From positions 1 through 6,028 of the forward strand of contig JANXTP010000124.1 in assembly GCA_025352345.1 (NCBI GenBank): a stretch of DNA of 6,028 bases, read 5' to 3'. Both the position numbers and the translations under genes were made by a program. Origin of the DNA: Burkholderiales bacterium. GTDB lineage: Bacteria; Pseudomonadota; Gammaproteobacteria; Burkholderiales; Burkholderiaceae_C. How positions within the stretch are numbered: position 1 is the first letter of the stretch; every line of letters begins with the position of its first letter. Positions 4,701 through 6,028 of the stretch are shown piece by piece. Below the pieces are notes generated by a model. The model made no database searches and was not told the origin of the DNA. It worked only from the letters and a program-made list of their open reading frames with translations.

Positions 4701-6028
4701 GAGCGTGCGGTCGGAGTGGCGTTGGCGCGGCGTTCGAACCAGATGTGGCGGCTGCGAGATGTGTCCACGCGAAAACCGGCGACTTGCCCGGCAACGCGTT
4801 CGACCGTCAGTACCCCGCGCAGCGGCAGCGTTTCGTCCACCGCCTTCCAGCCAAAGACATCCGCGGAAAATGCTTCCAGCGTCATCGAGTTGACACCGAA
4901 GCCGCCGAAGACCTTGAGCTGCAGCGCGTCGCCGTCGAACTCGACGCTGGCGTCGGAATCCAGGTCGGGGGCGCGATAACGCCCGACCAGCGCCTGGCCC
5001 ACTTCGCGCAGCCCGGGCGCCGTCTCGGGGAGTCTGACAAACCGTTCAGCGTTGCCACCTTCGCTGATCGTCAGCTCGGCCGGCGCGCTGCCGGTGGTTG
5101 CAAGGGCTGCGGTGTCCACGACCAAAGGCCCGACCGCGACATCCTCGAAGTTCAAGCGCAGCGTTGCAGCGTCTTCATGCAATGGCAGCCCCTGTGAATG
5201 GAATATCGATATGGCGAGCTTGCCCTCCGAGTCGACGAATCCGATCTCGAAACCGGAACTCGGCGAGTGATAGCGCGTGCCGACCATCGGCTTGAAACGA
5301 TCGCTCGCGGGCAGCGGCTGCGCCGCGCCGAGCACCGTGTCGCCCAGCACCGCGTCGATGATCTTGTTGGCGGTCTCGGTCGGGGCCATCGCCCCGCCGT
5401 TGTTGATGATGATGATGTCGAGCGCGTGGCCTGGCACCGTCAGCATCTGGCAGCTGCCACCGACGACGCCGCCGGCGTGCTGGATCACTTCGACGCCGCG
5501 GTAGTCGTGCCGCATCAGGCCGAGCCCATACGGGTTGACGAGGCCGTTGTTCAATCGCGTGCCGGCGAAGATCTGGGCCCAGCTCGCTTCGCTGCCGATG
5601 CGCTTCGGCCCGCGCAGGTGGGCGAGCCAGCGCAGCATGTCGTCGACCGTGGAGATGATCGCGCCTTCGCCGCGGACCTCCTCGGTGGGAAAGATGCCGC
5701 GGCGGAATCGACCGTCGGGCAGCGGCACATGCAGCACCGCCATGCCAGGCTCGATCGTGAAGTCGCTCGGCACCGAGTCGGTGTCGATCATCGCCATCGG
5801 TTCGAAGATGCGCTCCTTGACGAAGGCCTCGAACTCCATGCCGCTGACCCGGTCGACGACCAGCGACAACAACTGATAACCGCCGTTGCAATAGATCATC
5901 CGCTCGCCGGGCGGAAAATTGACGCCGGTCTGGCGAACCTGTGCTGCGAGGGCGCTGCCCTTCGGCTTGATCGCCATCCCGTCGGACAGAAAGCCGATGT
6001 CCAGGTAACAGCGGTAGCCGCTGGTGTG
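4697..6028 (-). CDS. Serine hydrolase of the beta-lactamase/D-aminopeptidase (S12) family, N-terminus outside window
   Basis: The frame is open to the window edge. An ATG at 5977 is not the true start, because the 17 codons before it begin with HTSGY, a conserved segment of the beta-lactamase fold that normally follows the catalytic SxxK. About 443 residues are visible; the Ser-Lys pair is outside. In visible-residue numbering, FPPGERMIYCNGGYQLL carries the second catalytic motif Tyr46-x-Asn48, and VIQHAGGVVGG carries the third, His184-Ala-Gly, in place of the KTG of true beta-lactamases. After the hydrolase fold (to about 235) come roughly 200 further residues with two similar segments (MVGTRYHSP and LVGRYRAPD), matching the paired C-terminal beta-barrels of Ochrobactrum D-aminopeptidase DAP, which releases N-terminal D-Ala, D-Ser or Gly. 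The YCNG motif and the second barrel segment resemble DAP closely. An esterase or DD-peptidase role remains possible. It is the most upstream visible gene and overlaps the M81 gene by ATGA. Confidence 0.87.
   Translation of the reverse strand, partial: HTSGYRCYLDIGFLSDGMAIKPKGSALAAQVRQTGVNFPPGERMIYCNGGYQLLSLVVDRVSGMEFEAFVKERIFEPMAMIDTDSVPSDFTIEPGMAVLHVPLPDGRFRRGIFPTEEVRGEGAIISTVDDMLRWLAHLRGPKRIGSEASWAQIFAGTRLNNGLVNPYGLGLMRHDYRGVEVIQHAGGVVGGSCQMLTVPGHALDIIIINNGGAMAPTETANKIIDAVLGDTVLGAAQPLPASDRFKPMVGTRYHSPSSGFEIGFVDSEGKLAISIFHSQGLPLHEDAATLRLNFEDVAVGPLVVDTAALATTGSAPAELTISEGGNAERFVRLPETAPGLREVGQALVGRYRAPDLDSDASVEFDGDALQLKVFGGFGVNSMTLEAFSADVFGWKAVDETLPLRGVLTVERVAGQVAGFRVDTSRSRHIWFERRANATPTARS

Larger units (their letters stand above)
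310..6028 (-). other. Putative four-gene operon: S12 hydrolase, M81 peptidase, D-amino-acid dehydrogenase, acetolactate synthase
   Basis: Four genes in one direction are joined by an ATGA overlap (4697-4700), a 30-base gap (3198-3227) and a TGATG overlap (2053-2057). No promoter or terminator is visible between them. The internal genes lack good ribosome binding sites, which points to coupled translation along one message. The operon's promoter and any regulator lie beyond 6028. The Rieske oxygenase at 227-1 may be a fifth member after an 82-base spacer. Confidence 0.75.

Noticed and set aside
283..4979. Chain of long plus-strand open frames (283-951, 952-2052, 2049-3209, 3210-4979; up to 589 codons) running antisense to four genes and abutting one another.
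   Set aside because: They lie exactly opposite well-supported genes. Their translations are rich in Arg, His, Asp and Gln and match no family I know. Long antisense frames are expected where sense codons are strongly G/C-biased.
5406..5417. Run of four GAT repeats (possible slippage site).
   Set aside because: It simply encodes a run of four isoleucines in a hydrophobic strand of the hydrolase; four units are too few to suggest phase variation.
4697..5977. ATG at 5977 as the true start of the serine hydrolase.
   Set aside because: The same frame stays open to base 6028, and the extra codons encode HTSGY, a conserved internal segment of the fold. The catalytic SxxK would be missing if translation began at 5977.

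Overview
The window is a GC-rich, almost fully coding stretch in which every gene lies on the minus strand. It reads from high to low coordinates. Codon use is strongly biased to G/C in third positions. The best matches I can recall are proteobacterial: NagG-type Rieske oxygenases, Pseudomonas DauA, Sphingomonas MlrC and Ochrobactrum DAP. A soil-type proteobacterium is likely, perhaps Burkholderiales, but I cannot place it with certainty.

Layout in transcription order: (1) 6028-4697, a serine hydrolase of the beta-lactamase/D-aminopeptidase (S12) type, whose start lies outside the window; (2) 4700-3228, an M81/MlrC-family zinc peptidase; (3) 3197-2055, an FAD-dependent D-amino-acid dehydrogenase of the DauA type; (4) 2055-310, the catalytic subunit of acetolactate (acetohydroxyacid) synthase; (5) 227-1, the first 75 codons of a Rieske-type ring-hydroxylating oxygenase large subunit, running off the window edge. 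Genes 1-2 overlap as ATGA and genes 3-4 as TGATG. Genes 2-3 are 30 bases apart and genes 4-5 are 82 bases apart. The first four are almost certainly one transcript; the oxygenase has its own good ribosome binding site and may be part of the same operon.

Taken together the genes suggest a catabolic route: hydrolases release D-amino acids from a peptide or amide, the flavoenzyme oxidises them to 2-keto acids, and the ThDP enzyme condenses those keto acids (D-alanine to pyruvate to acetolactate would be the simplest case). The Rieske oxygenase hints that the natural substrate may also carry an aromatic group. The enzyme families are well supported by motifs; the joint pathway is inference. No RNA gene, insertion sequence, CRISPR array or intrinsic terminator was seen, and no gene-free stretch exceeds 82 bases.
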